NCBI RefSeq assembly: GCF_004364155.1
Contig: NZ_SOAZ01000002.1
Span: 124,001 to 188,000 of the forward strand
Direction of reading: 5' to 3'
From: Fonticella tunisiensis
GTDB lineage: Bacteria; Bacillota; Clostridia; Clostridiales; Caloramatoraceae
Length of the DNA stretch: 64,000 bases
Positions 8,436 through 17,361 of the stretch are shown here, one piece after another. Each line of letters starts with the position of its first letter. Positions within the stretch are counted from its first letter, which is position 1. Made by a program: the position numbers and the translations under genes. Under the pieces are notes generated by a model, which worked only from the letters and a program-made list of their open reading frames with translations, was not told the DNA's origin and did no database searches.

Positions 8436-8912
8436 TTGAGCAAGAAATTAAATATCCTTATGTTCAGCGGAGAATATGATAAGGCCCTGGCGGCACTTAT
8501 ATTAGCAAATACTGCCAGAGAGATGGAAGTAGAGGTTACAATGTTTTTTGCATTCTGGGGACTGCTTCTTTTAAGGGATCCTGGAAAGATGACCCTTGAG
8601 GACAAAACAACATTTGAAAAAATGTTTGGAATAGTAACACCAAAGGGGCCTGAAGAGCTTCCTCTATCAAGAATGAACATGGGGGGGCTTGGGGAGAGAA
8701 TGCTGCTTAAGATGATGCAGGATGATAAGGTACCTCCTTTAACTGCATTTTTAGACGGTGCGAGGAAAAAGGGTGTCAAATTCTACGGCTGTAAATTGTC
8801 CGTGGACGTGATGGGGTTTAAAAGGGAGGAATTCATTCCCGAGGTTGAGATAATAACGGCCGAGGAGTATTTAAAGGATGCCCTTGAATCGAATATGCAG
8901 CTTTTCATCTAA
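8436..8912 (+). CDS. DsrE/DsrF-like family protein
   Basis: About 158 residues of the DsrE/DrsH fold: KLNILMFSGEYDKALAALILAN at the start, a hydrophobic TMFFAFWGLLLL strand, a methionine-rich MNMGGLGERMLLKMMQ loop, and GVKFYGCKLSVDVMG with the conserved cysteine expected to carry persulfide. The TTG at 8436 is chosen because GGGGAGG lies 9 nt upstream; the ATG at 8400 has no ribosome site. The role as sulfur carrier for the upstream class V enzyme is inferred from adjacency. Confidence 0.8.
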   Translation: MSKKLNILMFSGEYDKALAALILANTAREMEVEVTMFFAFWGLLLLRDPGKMTLEDKTTFEKMFGIVTPKGPEELPLSRMNMGGLGERMLLKMMQDDKVPPLTAFLDGARKKGVKFYGCKLSVDVMGFKREEFIPEVEIITAEEYLKDALESNMQLFI

Positions 8913-8931
8913 AGTATGACAGTACAATAAA

Positions 8932-8957
8932 ACTCCCTACCAGCCAGGGTAGGGAGT
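8932..8957 (-). terminator. Terminator for hcp (also convergent boundary)
   Basis: ACTCCCTAC (8932-8940) pairs with GTAGGGAGT (8949-8957). On the minus strand it is followed by TTTTATT, giving a proper T-tail for hcp. It also lies 19 nt after the DsrE-like stop. Confidence 0.85.
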
Positions 8958-8970
8958 AAGCCAAATGGAA

Positions 8971-10638
8971 TTATTGTGCCATAAACATTTTTATATCGTC
9001 TTCAACGTTTGTAATTCCGCCGATTCCGAAGTTTTCAACAAGTACCTTGGCTACATTTGGTGACAGGAAGCCAGGCAGCGTTGGTCCAAGGTGAATGTTC
9101 TTGACTCCAAGGTAAAGCAATGCAAGTAATACTATTACAGCCTTTTGTTCATACCATGCTATGTTGTATGATATTGGTAGTTCGTTAACGCTGTCAAGGC
9201 CAAATGCTTCCTTGAGTTTTAAAGCTATTACAGCTAGTGAGTATGAGTCGTTGCACTGTCCTGCGTCAAGCACCCTTGGAATTCCATTGATGTCTCCAAG
9301 GTCAAGCTTGTTGTACTTATACTTGGCGCAGCCTGCTGTAAGGATTACCGCATCCTTTGGAAGCTTCTTAGCGAATTCTGTGTAGTATTCTCTGCTCTTC
9401 ATTCTTCCATCGCATCCAGCCATTACGAAGAATCTCTTAATTGCTCCGCTCTTAACAGCTTCTATAACTTTATCAGCAATTCCTAAAACCGTTGCATGTG
9501 CAAATCCACCAACTATTTCTCCTCTTTCTATTTCTGTTGGAGCAGGAAGTGTCTTTGCAAGCTCGATTATCTCTGAGAAGTCCTTTGTTCCATCGGCATT
9601 CGCCTCGATATGCTTTACACCATCAATACCTGTGGAACCTGTTGTAAACATTCTGTTCTTGTAGGAAGCCTTTGGAGGTACTATACAGTTTGTAGTCATT
9701 AGGATTGGTCCATTGAAGCTTTCGAATTCCTTATCCTGCAGCCACCATGCATTTCCATAGTTTCCTACAAAGTGTTCATATTTCTTGAATGCTGGATAGT
9801 AGTGAGCCGGGAGCATTTCTCCGTGGGTGTAAACGTCTACTCCAGTTCCCTTTGTTTGTTCAAGCAACTGCTCTAAATCCCTAAGATCGTGACCACTTAC
9901 AAGTATTGCAGGGTTATTTCTAACTCCTATATTAACCTTAGTTATTTCAGGATTTCCATATGTTGATGTATTAGCTTTATCAAGCAGTGCCATTACATCT
10001 ACGCCATACTTACCTGCTTCAAGGTTTAATGCAACTAACTGATCAGCAGTTAAAGCATCGTTTGTTATATCTTCAAGAGCTTTCTGCATAAATGCATTTA
10101 TGGAATCATCGTCATATCCAAGGTTGTTTGCATGTTCAAGGTAAGCAGCCATACCCTTTAATCCATAAGTCAATAGTTCTCTTAAAGATCTTATATCTTC
10201 ATTTGCTGTTGCAAGAACCCCAACTTCAGGAGCTTCAGACTTAGCTTTAAGCTCTTCGTCTGTTTCACCATACCATGTTACAAAATCGCTTGTATTTTCT
10301 ATGGATCCACCAGCTTTAACAACAGCTTCCTTGATTTCTTCCCTTAGCTTTAGTCCTGCTCTAATCTTGTCATAGAATCTGGCTGGGTCCCAATTAGCAT
10401 TTGTAATTGTCATAAACAGTGCATCAACTATAAATTTATCTGTTTCTTTTTTGTTAATACCAAGGGCTCTTGCTCTGTTATTAACAATGGCAATTCCCTT
10501 TACTACATATATTAACAGGTCCTGTATGTTTGAAAGATCACTTGTCTTACCACAAACACCTCTTATTGTACATCCAGTTCCCTTTGCAGTTTCCTGGCAC
10601 TGATAGCAGAACATGCTTACGCTGCTCCTGTTATCCAT
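8971..10638 (-). CDS. hcp: Hydroxylamine reductase / hybrid-cluster protein
   Basis: About 555 residues. The N-terminal [20 protein letters not shown] gives C-x2-C-x8-C-x5-C, the cubane [4Fe-4S] ligands of class I-type Hcp. Later hybrid-cluster ligands are visible in [40 protein letters not shown] and LDAGQCND. Hcp reduces hydroxylamine or NO and is part of nitrosative-stress defence. The ATG at 10638 follows GGAGG by 8 nt; the ATG at 10653 lacks a site. It is monocistronic here, without the ferredoxin-like hcr or frdX partner, and has a Crp/Fnr-like site upstream. Confidence 0.96.
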   Translation of the reverse strand: MDNRSSVSMFCYQCQETAKGTGCTIRGVCGKTSDLSNIQDLLIYVVKGIAIVNNRARALGINKKETDKFIVDALFMTITNANWDPARFYDKIRAGLKLREEIKEAVVKAGGSIENTSDFVTWYGETDEELKAKSEAPEVGVLATANEDIRSLRELLTYGLKGMAAYLEHANNLGYDDDSINAFMQKALEDITNDALTADQLVALNLEAGKYGVDVMALLDKANTSTYGNPEITKVNIGVRNNPAILVSGHDLRDLEQLLEQTKGTGVDVYTHGEMLPAHYYPAFKKYEHFVGNYGNAWWLQDKEFESFNGPILMTTNCIVPPKASYKNRMFTTGSTGIDGVKHIEANADGTKDFSEIIELAKTLPAPTEIERGEIVGGFAHATVLGIADKVIEAVKSGAIKRFFVMAGCDGRMKSREYYTEFAKKLPKDAVILTAGCAKYKYNKLDLGDINGIPRVLDAGQCNDSYSLAVIALKLKEAFGLDSVNELPISYNIAWYEQKAVIVLLALLYLGVKNIHLGPTLPGFLSPNVAKVLVENFGIGGITNVEDDIKMFMAQ

Positions 10639-10748
10639 ACTTCTTACCTCCATCTCTTTATTTTTTATAATTAATTTTGACTAAATAAATGAAAATCCTA
10701 ATGGCAAATTGTTTACTTTTTAATGTATCTCATGCTGTCCATGTTTAT

Positions 10749-10791
10749 ATAATAAAACATCATTTCTCTTTTGAATGTGATATTTATCATA
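10749..10791 (-). promoter_or_regulatory. Crp/Fnr-like activator site and -10 box of hcp
   Basis: TGTGATATTTATCATA at 10776-10791 (plus-strand reading) is a near-palindrome of Crp/Fnr type. On the minus strand TATTAT at 10754-10749 would be the -10 box; the site centre (10783.5) is then about 41.5 bp upstream of the start near 10742. It shares its first ten bases with the site before the DUF1858 operon. An HcpR-like or other Crp-family regulator is the natural candidate. The rest of 10639-10937 is AT-rich with nothing recognised. Confidence 0.55.
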
Positions 10792-10937
10792 TTCTAATGA
10801 TGATATTTATTAATTTTATAAACAAAGTAACTTTATTCATTGTATTAGTTTTGGACTTAAAAGATGCTAGAATAAAAATATGTTTTATTTACAAAAATAT
10901 AAAGAGCAGGTGATGAGCCTGCCCTGTTTTAACCTGT

Positions 10938-11864
10938 TTATCCAAGCATTAGCTGCCTGTCTTCAACTTCCCTTAAATTATCAAATACATGCCTTAAAAG
11001 CTCCATATATGTTTTTGCTGTAACCTCATCCCTGTCTATGTGAGGGTTGAGTTCAACGAGGTCCATAGAAACAACCATTCCCGATGAAGCCAGCGTACCA
11101 AGTATATATTTTGCTTCATCTACTGTAAAGCCGTCCTTAACAGGCGTTCCTGTACCTGGTACAAGGGATGAATCCAGCGAATCGATGTCAAAGCTTACGT
11201 GTATTCCATCTACCTTATCCCTCAAATAAGAGAGAGTCTCATTAATAACGTTTTCAACGCCGCATTTTTTTACCTTATCCATGGTAAAGGCTTTAATGTT
11301 TGAGTTTTTAATAAGCTCAATTTCCCCTTCGTCAAGGTCCCTTGCACCTATAATGAATACATTTTCATCCTTTACCTTTATCCTGTGTTCGAAAAGATTT
11401 ACAAGCTTGTCAGGTCCAAATCCCATTGATGCAGCAAGGGGCATGCCGTGTATATTTCCGGATGGAGTTGTTTCGTGGGTGTTTATATCTCCGTGAGCAT
11501 CTATCCATATAACTCCCAGATTTTTAACATGTTTACTTACCCCTGCAATACTTCCCATTCCAAGGCTGTGATCTCCTCCAAGTACAAGGGGGAAATTTCC
11601 GCTTGAAATAGATTCATAAACCTTAAAGGCAAGCTTAGTATTGGCGTCCACAACTATGTCCAAATACTTCAGCTTTCCGTCATATTTATATTTATGGTCC
11701 TCGCCAACAACAGGAACCTCTATGTTGCCGAGATCCTTTACATCAAAGCCCATATTTTTGATTTCCTCTTCGATGTGCATTTCCCTGAACTTATCAGGGC
11801 CCGAGCTTGTTCCATGCTTTTGGGCTCCGTAACCAATGGGCATACCTATTATGTTTATTGCCAT
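10938..11864 (-). CDS. rocF: Arginase
   Basis: 308 residues of the ureohydrolase fold with the manganese-binding motifs GGDHSLGMGS, WIDAHGDINTHETTPSGNIHG and SFDIDSLDSS, plus MDLVELNP near the end. The SGNIHGMPLA segment and the overall length favour arginase (arginine to ornithine and urea) over agmatinase. The ATG follows GGGGGA. No urease or rocD/rocE neighbours are seen. Confidence 0.9.
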   Translation of the reverse strand: MAINIIGMPIGYGAQKHGTSSGPDKFREMHIEEEIKNMGFDVKDLGNIEVPVVGEDHKYKYDGKLKYLDIVVDANTKLAFKVYESISSGNFPLVLGGDHSLGMGSIAGVSKHVKNLGVIWIDAHGDINTHETTPSGNIHGMPLAASMGFGPDKLVNLFEHRIKVKDENVFIIGARDLDEGEIELIKNSNIKAFTMDKVKKCGVENVINETLSYLRDKVDGIHVSFDIDSLDSSLVPGTGTPVKDGFTVDEAKYILGTLASSGMVVSMDLVELNPHIDRDEVTAKTYMELLRHVFDNLREVEDRQLMLG

Positions 11865-12447
11865 TTTTAATTCCCCCTTAACAGAAATTTAATTAAGATA
11901 TATAATATAATTTTGGTGAATTTTTACTCTGAGCTTTATGCGCTGTTTACTTTCATTTCTGTAAGTGGGGTGAATCACTGCCCTTTACTCCAGTAAATTA
12001 AAGTTGCTTTACTATATATAAGCGCCATCAAGCCCAGTGAATAGCAAAATATCGTTTAGGTTAAATTATATTACCTAAAAGATATTTGCGCAAACAAAAA
12101 TATCTAAATTTTATATGATTTAAACTATGAAACGAATTAATTTTATAAAAGATATAGTAAAATGTCTATAATAAAAAAATACAAATATATGGTAAATGAA
12201 TTATTTTTATGTGATACATTCATTTATTTATTAATAAATATAATATAGATTAGATTTAGAATGTAGTAAAAAAAGAAAATAAAGTGTATGATATGAAATT
12301 GACAGAAAAATGAATTTAAATATAAATAATAATTTAAAATTTGCAATAAAATGTATATTACATAAAATAAATATACCTAAAAAAGTTTAAAAGCTGCCTT
12401 TATACAGGTCTAATAAATTGATATCATTGTATTGTGAGGTGATGCAG
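11865..12447. other. AT-rich intergenic region with one long hairpin
   Basis: This 583-bp divergent gap (arginase leftward, cardiolipin synthase rightward) has no convincing ORF. AAATATCGTTTAGGT at 12047-12061 pairs with ACCTAAAAGATATTT at 12073-12087 (one mismatch). It has no T-tail, so a regulator site or transcript structure is as likely as a terminator. The remainder is very AT-rich and holds the promoters of both genes, which I could not place with confidence. Confidence 0.4.
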
Positions 12448-13884
12448 TTGAAGTATGGCTTTACCTTCATATTATCATGGTTTTTTATTATCAATATCAT
12501 CATATCAACCGTAACAATAATACTTGAAAGAAAAAGGCCTGAAAAAACAATAGCGTGGCTTTTGATATTTATATTTTTGCCTCCACTGGGATTGATACTT
12601 TATATTTTTCTGGGCCGAAACTGGAAAAGAAATAAGCTCAATGAGGAGTTTTCTCCATATGTTAAGGATCTTATTCAGCGTGTAATAAAAAGGATAAACG
12701 ATCCTGATTATGTTCATCTTATAGAACTCATTGCAAATACAAGCAATTCCCCTCTTTTTGTGGATAACGAAATAACAATATTTAAGGACGGGACTGAAAA
12801 GTTTAAGGCACTTAAGGAGGAACTTGAAAAGGCTAAACATCATATTCATCTTGAGTATTACATAGTAAAAAGTGATGGTATAGGAAATGAAATAAAGGAT
12901 ATATTGATAAGAAAGGCAAAGGAAGGCGTTAAGATAAGGTTTATAATGGATAGGATGGGGGCAATAAGAACCAGTAGAAGGTACATAAAAGAGCTAAGGG
13001 ATGCAGGGGTTGACGTTGCAATATATTCATATTTTCTTGCACCGTTTCTAAGGTTTATAAACACCCAGATAAATTACCGAAACCATAGAAAGATAGCTGT
13101 AATAGACGGAAGGGTTGGATTTATTGGGGGAAATAATATTGGCGATGAGTATCTTGGGAAGGGAAAACTTGGATACTGGAGGGACACCCATATAATGGTT
13201 AAGGGGGACTTTGTCCTTGGACTTCAGGGAGTATTTATAGACGATTTCTGGGCTATTAAGAAGGTTAACGAAGGGCGTATTAGCCATGAAAAGGAGTTTG
13301 ACAAATATTTTCCAAAACCGGAGAAATCGGGAAAGAAGATTATGCAGTTAATAACAAGCGGCCCCGATTATGAAGTTCCTGCCATTATGCACAGCATTCT
13401 GAAGATGATAACCATTGCAAAGGATCATATATACATTGCAACACCATATTTCGTTCCGTCGGAGAGTATTATGGATGCCCTTAAGGTTGCAGCTTTAGGA
13501 GGCATCGATATAAGAATACTTTTTCCAGGAAGGTATGATCACTTTACAGTTTACTATGCTTCGAGAACGTACCTTGCGGAACTTTTAAAATACGGCGTAA
13601 AGGTTTATCTTTACAGGGAGGACGCTTTTGTTCATTCAAAGGTTATGACTGTCGATGGTAAGATATCCACTGTAGGAACTGCAAATATGGACATTAGAAG
13701 CTTTGAACTCAATTATGAAATAAACTCTGTAATATACGATGAAGAGGTTACAAAAAAGCTTGAGGATATGTTTTTGGAGGATATCAAGGAGAGCAGGCTT
13801 ATGACCCTTGAGGATTATGAAAATTCACCAAAGCATATCAAAGTTATTGAAGCGGTATCGAGAATTTTTTCATCTCTTCTGTAG
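12448..13884 (+). CDS. cls: Cardiolipin synthase
   Basis: About 478 residues. Two N-terminal membrane helices (FTFILSWFFIINIIISTVTI and WLLIFIFLPPLGLILYIFL) are followed by two phospholipase-D-type HKD motifs: NHRKIAVIDGRVGFIGGNN and VHSKVMTVDGKISTVGTAN. The enzyme condenses two phosphatidylglycerols to cardiolipin and glycerol at the membrane. The TTG at 12448 lies 8 nt after GAGG and is preferred; the ATG at 12442 is too close to the ribosome site. It is a single gene. Confidence 0.93.
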   Translation: MKYGFTFILSWFFIINIIISTVTIILERKRPEKTIAWLLIFIFLPPLGLILYIFLGRNWKRNKLNEEFSPYVKDLIQRVIKRINDPDYVHLIELIANTSNSPLFVDNEITIFKDGTEKFKALKEELEKAKHHIHLEYYIVKSDGIGNEIKDILIRKAKEGVKIRFIMDRMGAIRTSRRYIKELRDAGVDVAIYSYFLAPFLRFINTQINYRNHRKIAVIDGRVGFIGGNNIGDEYLGKGKLGYWRDTHIMVKGDFVLGLQGVFIDDFWAIKKVNEGRISHEKEFDKYFPKPEKSGKKIMQLITSGPDYEVPAIMHSILKMITIAKDHIYIATPYFVPSESIMDALKVAALGGIDIRILFPGRYDHFTVYYASRTYLAELLKYGVKVYLYREDAFVHSKVMTVDGKISTVGTANMDIRSFELNYEINSVIYDEEVTKKLEDMFLEDIKESRLMTLEDYENSPKHIKVIEAVSRIFSSLL

Positions 13885-13970
13885 AGTGGATTATACTTTG
13901 CAGATATTGATTTTTTTTGTTATACTTATACCAATAATTCTCAATGCAACTTTAACTGAGAGGTGTTAGG

Positions 13971-14624
13971 ATGAGCAGGGTAGGCAAAAAAATTCAAGAG
14001 GCAAGAATGAAATCAGGTATATCTGTAAAACAGCTGGCTAAAAAACTTGGCGTTTCAGAAGGTTATATTCAGGATGTTGAGTCAGGAAGAAAGATAATAA
14101 ACGAAGATTTGATTAAAAAAGTCGAAAAAATATTAAATATTGATATAAATGAAGATGTATTTGAAGGTGCTGATGTTCCGGTTGAAAACATAAAGGAAGT
14201 TAATGCCAGTGCTGCTATAAATGCTGAGTGGGAGAATGCCTTTTCACATATACTAAAAAAGATCCCCGTGTTTGATATAAATCAAAAGGAGATTTACGAT
14301 TATAAATATCTTCCTATAACGGACAAAAAAATAGAGGGATATAGTGCTGATAAAATATTTTATATAAAGGCACCCGATGACAGCATGAGGGGGTTTAGGA
14401 TTCAGAAGGACGACAGGCTTATGATTTACCAGAACCCTGAAATAATCAATAACAGCATAGCTCTTATTGAAGTTGATGGAAAAAGGTTAATACGACAGCT
14501 TAAAAGGCTCGACAGCAACAAGGTGCTTATTTTATCACATTCAAATAATCTAAAAACTGAAACAAGGGATGTAAAGTCATTTAGCGTTCTTGGAAGATGT
14601 ATTAAACTTGAAATAGATATGTAA
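13971..14624 (+). CDS. XRE regulator with LexA/S24-like C-terminal domain
   Basis: 217 residues. Residues 5-60 form an XRE helix-turn-helix (ISVKQLAKKLGVSEGYIQDV). Residues 110-215 resemble the S24 fold of LexA and phage repressors, with the serine segment APDDSMRGFRIQKDDRLMI. The expected catalytic lysine region reads DGKRLIRQLKRL, where arginine seems to replace lysine in the TVKRL-like position. It may be a non-cleaving effector domain. The ATG follows GAGGTG. It is a single gene ended by a strong terminator; its target is unknown. Confidence 0.75.
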   Translation: MSRVGKKIQEARMKSGISVKQLAKKLGVSEGYIQDVESGRKIINEDLIKKVEKILNIDINEDVFEGADVPVENIKEVNASAAINAEWENAFSHILKKIPVFDINQKEIYDYKYLPITDKKIEGYSADKIFYIKAPDDSMRGFRIQKDDRLMIYQNPEIINNSIALIEVDGKRLIRQLKRLDSNKVLILSHSNNLKTETRDVKSFSVLGRCIKLEIDM

Positions 14625-14627
14625 TAT

Positions 14628-14671
14628 AAAAACAGCAGCTGCAATTTTAGTTTATCGCAGCTGCTGTTTTT
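14628..14671 (+). terminator. Rho-independent terminator after the XRE gene
   Basis: AAAAACAGCAGCTGC (14628-14642) pairs with GCAGCTGCTGTTTTT (14657-14671) around a 14-nt loop. Confidence 0.92.
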
Positions 14672-14755
14672 ATGTAAAATTATGTTAGAAATTATTTATA
14701 AAACGGTTGAAAAAGAATAAATGTCTTGATATTTAAGCTAATTTTCCATATTTAA

Positions 14756-14784
14756 TTGAAATAGTTAACAGGTTGTGCTATATT
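14756..14784 (+). promoter_or_regulatory. SigA-type promoter of the GGDEF gene
   Basis: TTGAAA at 14756-14761 and TATATT at 14779-14784 are separated by exactly 17 bp, 38 bp before the chosen start codon. Confidence 0.55.
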
Positions 14785-14821
14785 TATCTTATATTTACTT
14801 TTATTGGTAGTGGTGAGGGGT

Positions 14822-16561
14822 ATGAAAAAAGATAAAATGTTCCATGGGATTTTTAGAACTATGCTGTACTCATCAGCTTTGCTTGTATTGTTAAAATCAG
14901 TAAAAGGTTTTCACCTTCAAAGCTCAGAAGATACCATTCTGTTTTTGCTAAGTTTTATTGCGTCAATTATCATAGGATTTATGATTATAAATGCAGGTAA
15001 AGGCCGCCATATAGAGTTTTCAGATGCAATAATCGGATTTTTGATGCTTAATCTTGGAGTAGAAACTACAACGGTTTTTTCGGCTATTAATTCAATCATT
15101 AATGGAATAATATCCGAAAGAGCTGTTGTTTATCAGAGTGACAAATCAAAAAAATACTTTAATACAGCCATGTTTACCGTAATTGCCTATGTTGTTGGAA
15201 CAATAGCCAGGCAGCTTTTAAGGTATATTTCTTTTTCCCAGAAATATTTTATGTTTTCTCTTGCTTACTCTGTAATTTTTATTGGACTATATTTGATTTT
15301 TAATGCATTGATAGTAAAAATAGAATACACATTATCTACAGGGAAGAATTTCAAATTCAGCTCTGAAAGTATAAAACTTCTTATCATCAATTTTGTTGTA
15401 TCCTCAATGCTAACAGCTACACTTTATATAATAAATGAAACTTCCGGGATACTTGGAAGCATTCTCGTTGCTGGAGACCTTATAATTCTTCATTACTGTT
15501 TCTTTATTTACAGAAAGCTTCAAGTTAGAAATGAGGCTATTAAGGCCTTGATCGATATCACAGGCAACATTGTAAAGTATGGAGACTTTAGGGACAAGTG
15601 TAAGCATTTAATTATAACCCTTAAAGACCTTATACCATATAATATCTGTGCGATGTATACATTTGAAATTGAAGACGATGACATAACCTATCCTATTGTA
15701 TACAATGGCCCGAAAGATATAGACATAGGAGAATTAAGCATAGATCTTTCAAATGAGGGAACAACTTTAAAGACCGTAAAAGAAGGAAAAATATACATTA
15801 GCCGGGATATTAAAAGGGACAGAAAGATTAATATAACAGGAAGGCTGGCAGAATACTGCAGCGCCATGATATTTGTACCGATAAAGTCAGGCGATAAGAT
15901 TGTAGGCCTTATGATGCTCGGTGGAGGACAGGATCTTATTGAGTTTTCAAACAATGAGGTTTATGATATATTTAATATACTTTCAAATCAAATGGCCCTC
16001 GCTATTGAAAACGACAGCTTTTACAATAATATAAAAAATAAAGCTGACAGGGATTATTTAACAAAGCTATTTAACAGAAGGGTACTTGAAAGGGAGCTTG
16101 ATATATTGCTTAAGACAAAAACCCCCTTTTCCCTCGTTATCTATGATATAGACGATTTTAAAGTAACGAACGACACCTATGGCCATCTGGCAGGAGATGA
16201 AGTTTTAAAGATGATTTCAGAGGTTATATTAAAATCCATCCGAAAGACGGATGTGCCATGCAGATTCGGTGGAGAAGAGATAGTTATTATATTTAAAGAT
16301 CTTTCAAAGGAAGATGCTTATATAATATCAGAAAGAATCAGACAAAATATTGAGACAACCCCGGTTCATATTGGAAGTGAAAGCATATATATAACAGTAA
16401 GTGGAGGAGTTTCCTCATATCCTGATGATGGTGATACAAAGGATAAAATTATAGGAGCTGCCGATAATATTTTGTATTCTGAGTGCAAAAGGAAGGGAAA
16501 GAACAGGGTATGTGCCGTAAGCGTTAGAGGTTCTAAAAACACATTAATGAGTCATGCATAA
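14822..16561 (+). CDS. Membrane GAF-GGDEF diguanylate cyclase
   Basis: About 579 residues. The first 220 residues hold a bundle of about seven hydrophobic helices. Residues 245-405 form a GAF-like domain (CAMYTFEIEDDDITYPIVYNG, SAMIFVPIKSGDKIVGLMML). Residues 410-570 are a GGDEF domain with RDYLTKLFNRR and an active-site RFGGEEIVIIF (GGEEI variant, accepted in active cyclases). It should make c-di-GMP in response to a membrane or cytosolic signal. No RxxD inhibitory site was seen just before the motif. The ATG at 14822 is chosen with GGTGA 5 nt upstream; there is no ribosome site for the TTG at 14804. Confidence 0.88.
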   Translation: MKKDKMFHGIFRTMLYSSALLVLLKSVKGFHLQSSEDTILFLLSFIASIIIGFMIINAGKGRHIEFSDAIIGFLMLNLGVETTTVFSAINSIINGIISERAVVYQSDKSKKYFNTAMFTVIAYVVGTIARQLLRYISFSQKYFMFSLAYSVIFIGLYLIFNALIVKIEYTLSTGKNFKFSSESIKLLIINFVVSSMLTATLYIINETSGILGSILVAGDLIILHYCFFIYRKLQVRNEAIKALIDITGNIVKYGDFRDKCKHLIITLKDLIPYNICAMYTFEIEDDDITYPIVYNGPKDIDIGELSIDLSNEGTTLKTVKEGKIYISRDIKRDRKINITGRLAEYCSAMIFVPIKSGDKIVGLMMLGGGQDLIEFSNNEVYDIFNILSNQMALAIENDSFYNNIKNKADRDYLTKLFNRRVLERELDILLKTKTPFSLVIYDIDDFKVTNDTYGHLAGDEVLKMISEVILKSIRKTDVPCRFGGEEIVIIFKDLSKEDAYIISERIRQNIETTPVHIGSESIYITVSGGVSSYPDDGDTKDKIIGAADNILYSECKRKGKNRVCAVSVRGSKNTLMSHA

Positions 16562-16578
16562 ATGATTAGTGCAATGAG

Positions 16579-16606
16579 TTGATTTATACACTGCTAGTTT
16601 TATAGT
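16579..16606 (+). promoter_or_regulatory. Possible promoter of the PAP2-radical SAM operon
   Basis: TTGATT (16579-16584), a 16-bp spacer and TATAGT (16601-16606) precede the PAP2 start by 53 bp. Confidence 0.4.
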
Positions 16607-16659
16607 ATAATTTATATGTAGCTGTTCTGGTATACATAAACAGGGAAACGGGGGATATT

Positions 16660-17355
16660 ATGAATTTCGAAGAGATGATAAACAACATTAAAACGGATTA
16701 TAAAAATATCATAATACGCCTTTTATTTACTGTATCTCTTGCAATAACGTCTTTAGGATATACATTGCTGAATAATTACAGGGGTAAGGTATATAATATA
16801 CAGACGACCCTTGATACCATTATACCTTTTAATAAGTATTTTATTGTACCATATTTAATCTGGTATCTTTACGTAGGATTTTTTATATTTTATTATTCTA
16901 TAATGGATGATAAAAGATATTTTAAGATACTTATAGGGATTAACGTGGGTATGATCATATCCTTCATAATTTTTTACTTTTTCCCAACCACAGTACCAAG
17001 ACCCTTTGTTTATGGGAAGGATATATTTGCAAAACTGGTAAGGCTTGTTTATTTAAATGACAATCCCTACAACTGTTTTCCAAGCATACATGTTCTGGAT
17101 TCGGTAATAATTGGGGCATATGTTAATAGAGATCCTAAAATTTCATCTGCAGTTAAGATAATATCAACTTCAATAGCAATATCGATTATTTTTTCTACTG
17201 TTTTTGTAAAGCAGCATTATGTGTATGATGTTGTTGGTGGAGCAGCTTTGGCATACTTCATGTATTTTGTATGCAACTATAAAGAAGTGAGCGCAAAGCT
17301 TGCTTGTAAAATGCAGGTTTCATCAGAAAAACAAGTTAATGTAGGTGAGGAATGA
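16660..17355 (+). CDS. PAP2-superfamily membrane phosphatase
   Basis: 231 residues with about six membrane helices. The phosphatase motifs are CFPSIHV (PSxH box) and VKQHYVYDVVGG (the final His-x3-Asp box). The FPTTVPRPF segment is typical of the inositol-phosphorylceramide-synthase-like PAP2 branch. It probably dephosphorylates or transfers a lipid phosphate at the outer membrane face. The substrate is unknown. The ATG follows GGGGG. The next gene begins 6 nt after its stop. Confidence 0.82.
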   Translation: MNFEEMINNIKTDYKNIIIRLLFTVSLAITSLGYTLLNNYRGKVYNIQTTLDTIIPFNKYFIVPYLIWYLYVGFFIFYYSIMDDKRYFKILIGINVGMIISFIIFYFFPTTVPRPFVYGKDIFAKLVRLVYLNDNPYNCFPSIHVLDSVIIGAYVNRDPKISSAVKIISTSIAISIIFSTVFVKQHYVYDVVGGAALAYFMYFVCNYKEVSAKLACKMQVSSEKQVNVGEE

Positions 17356-17361
17356 AAAGGC

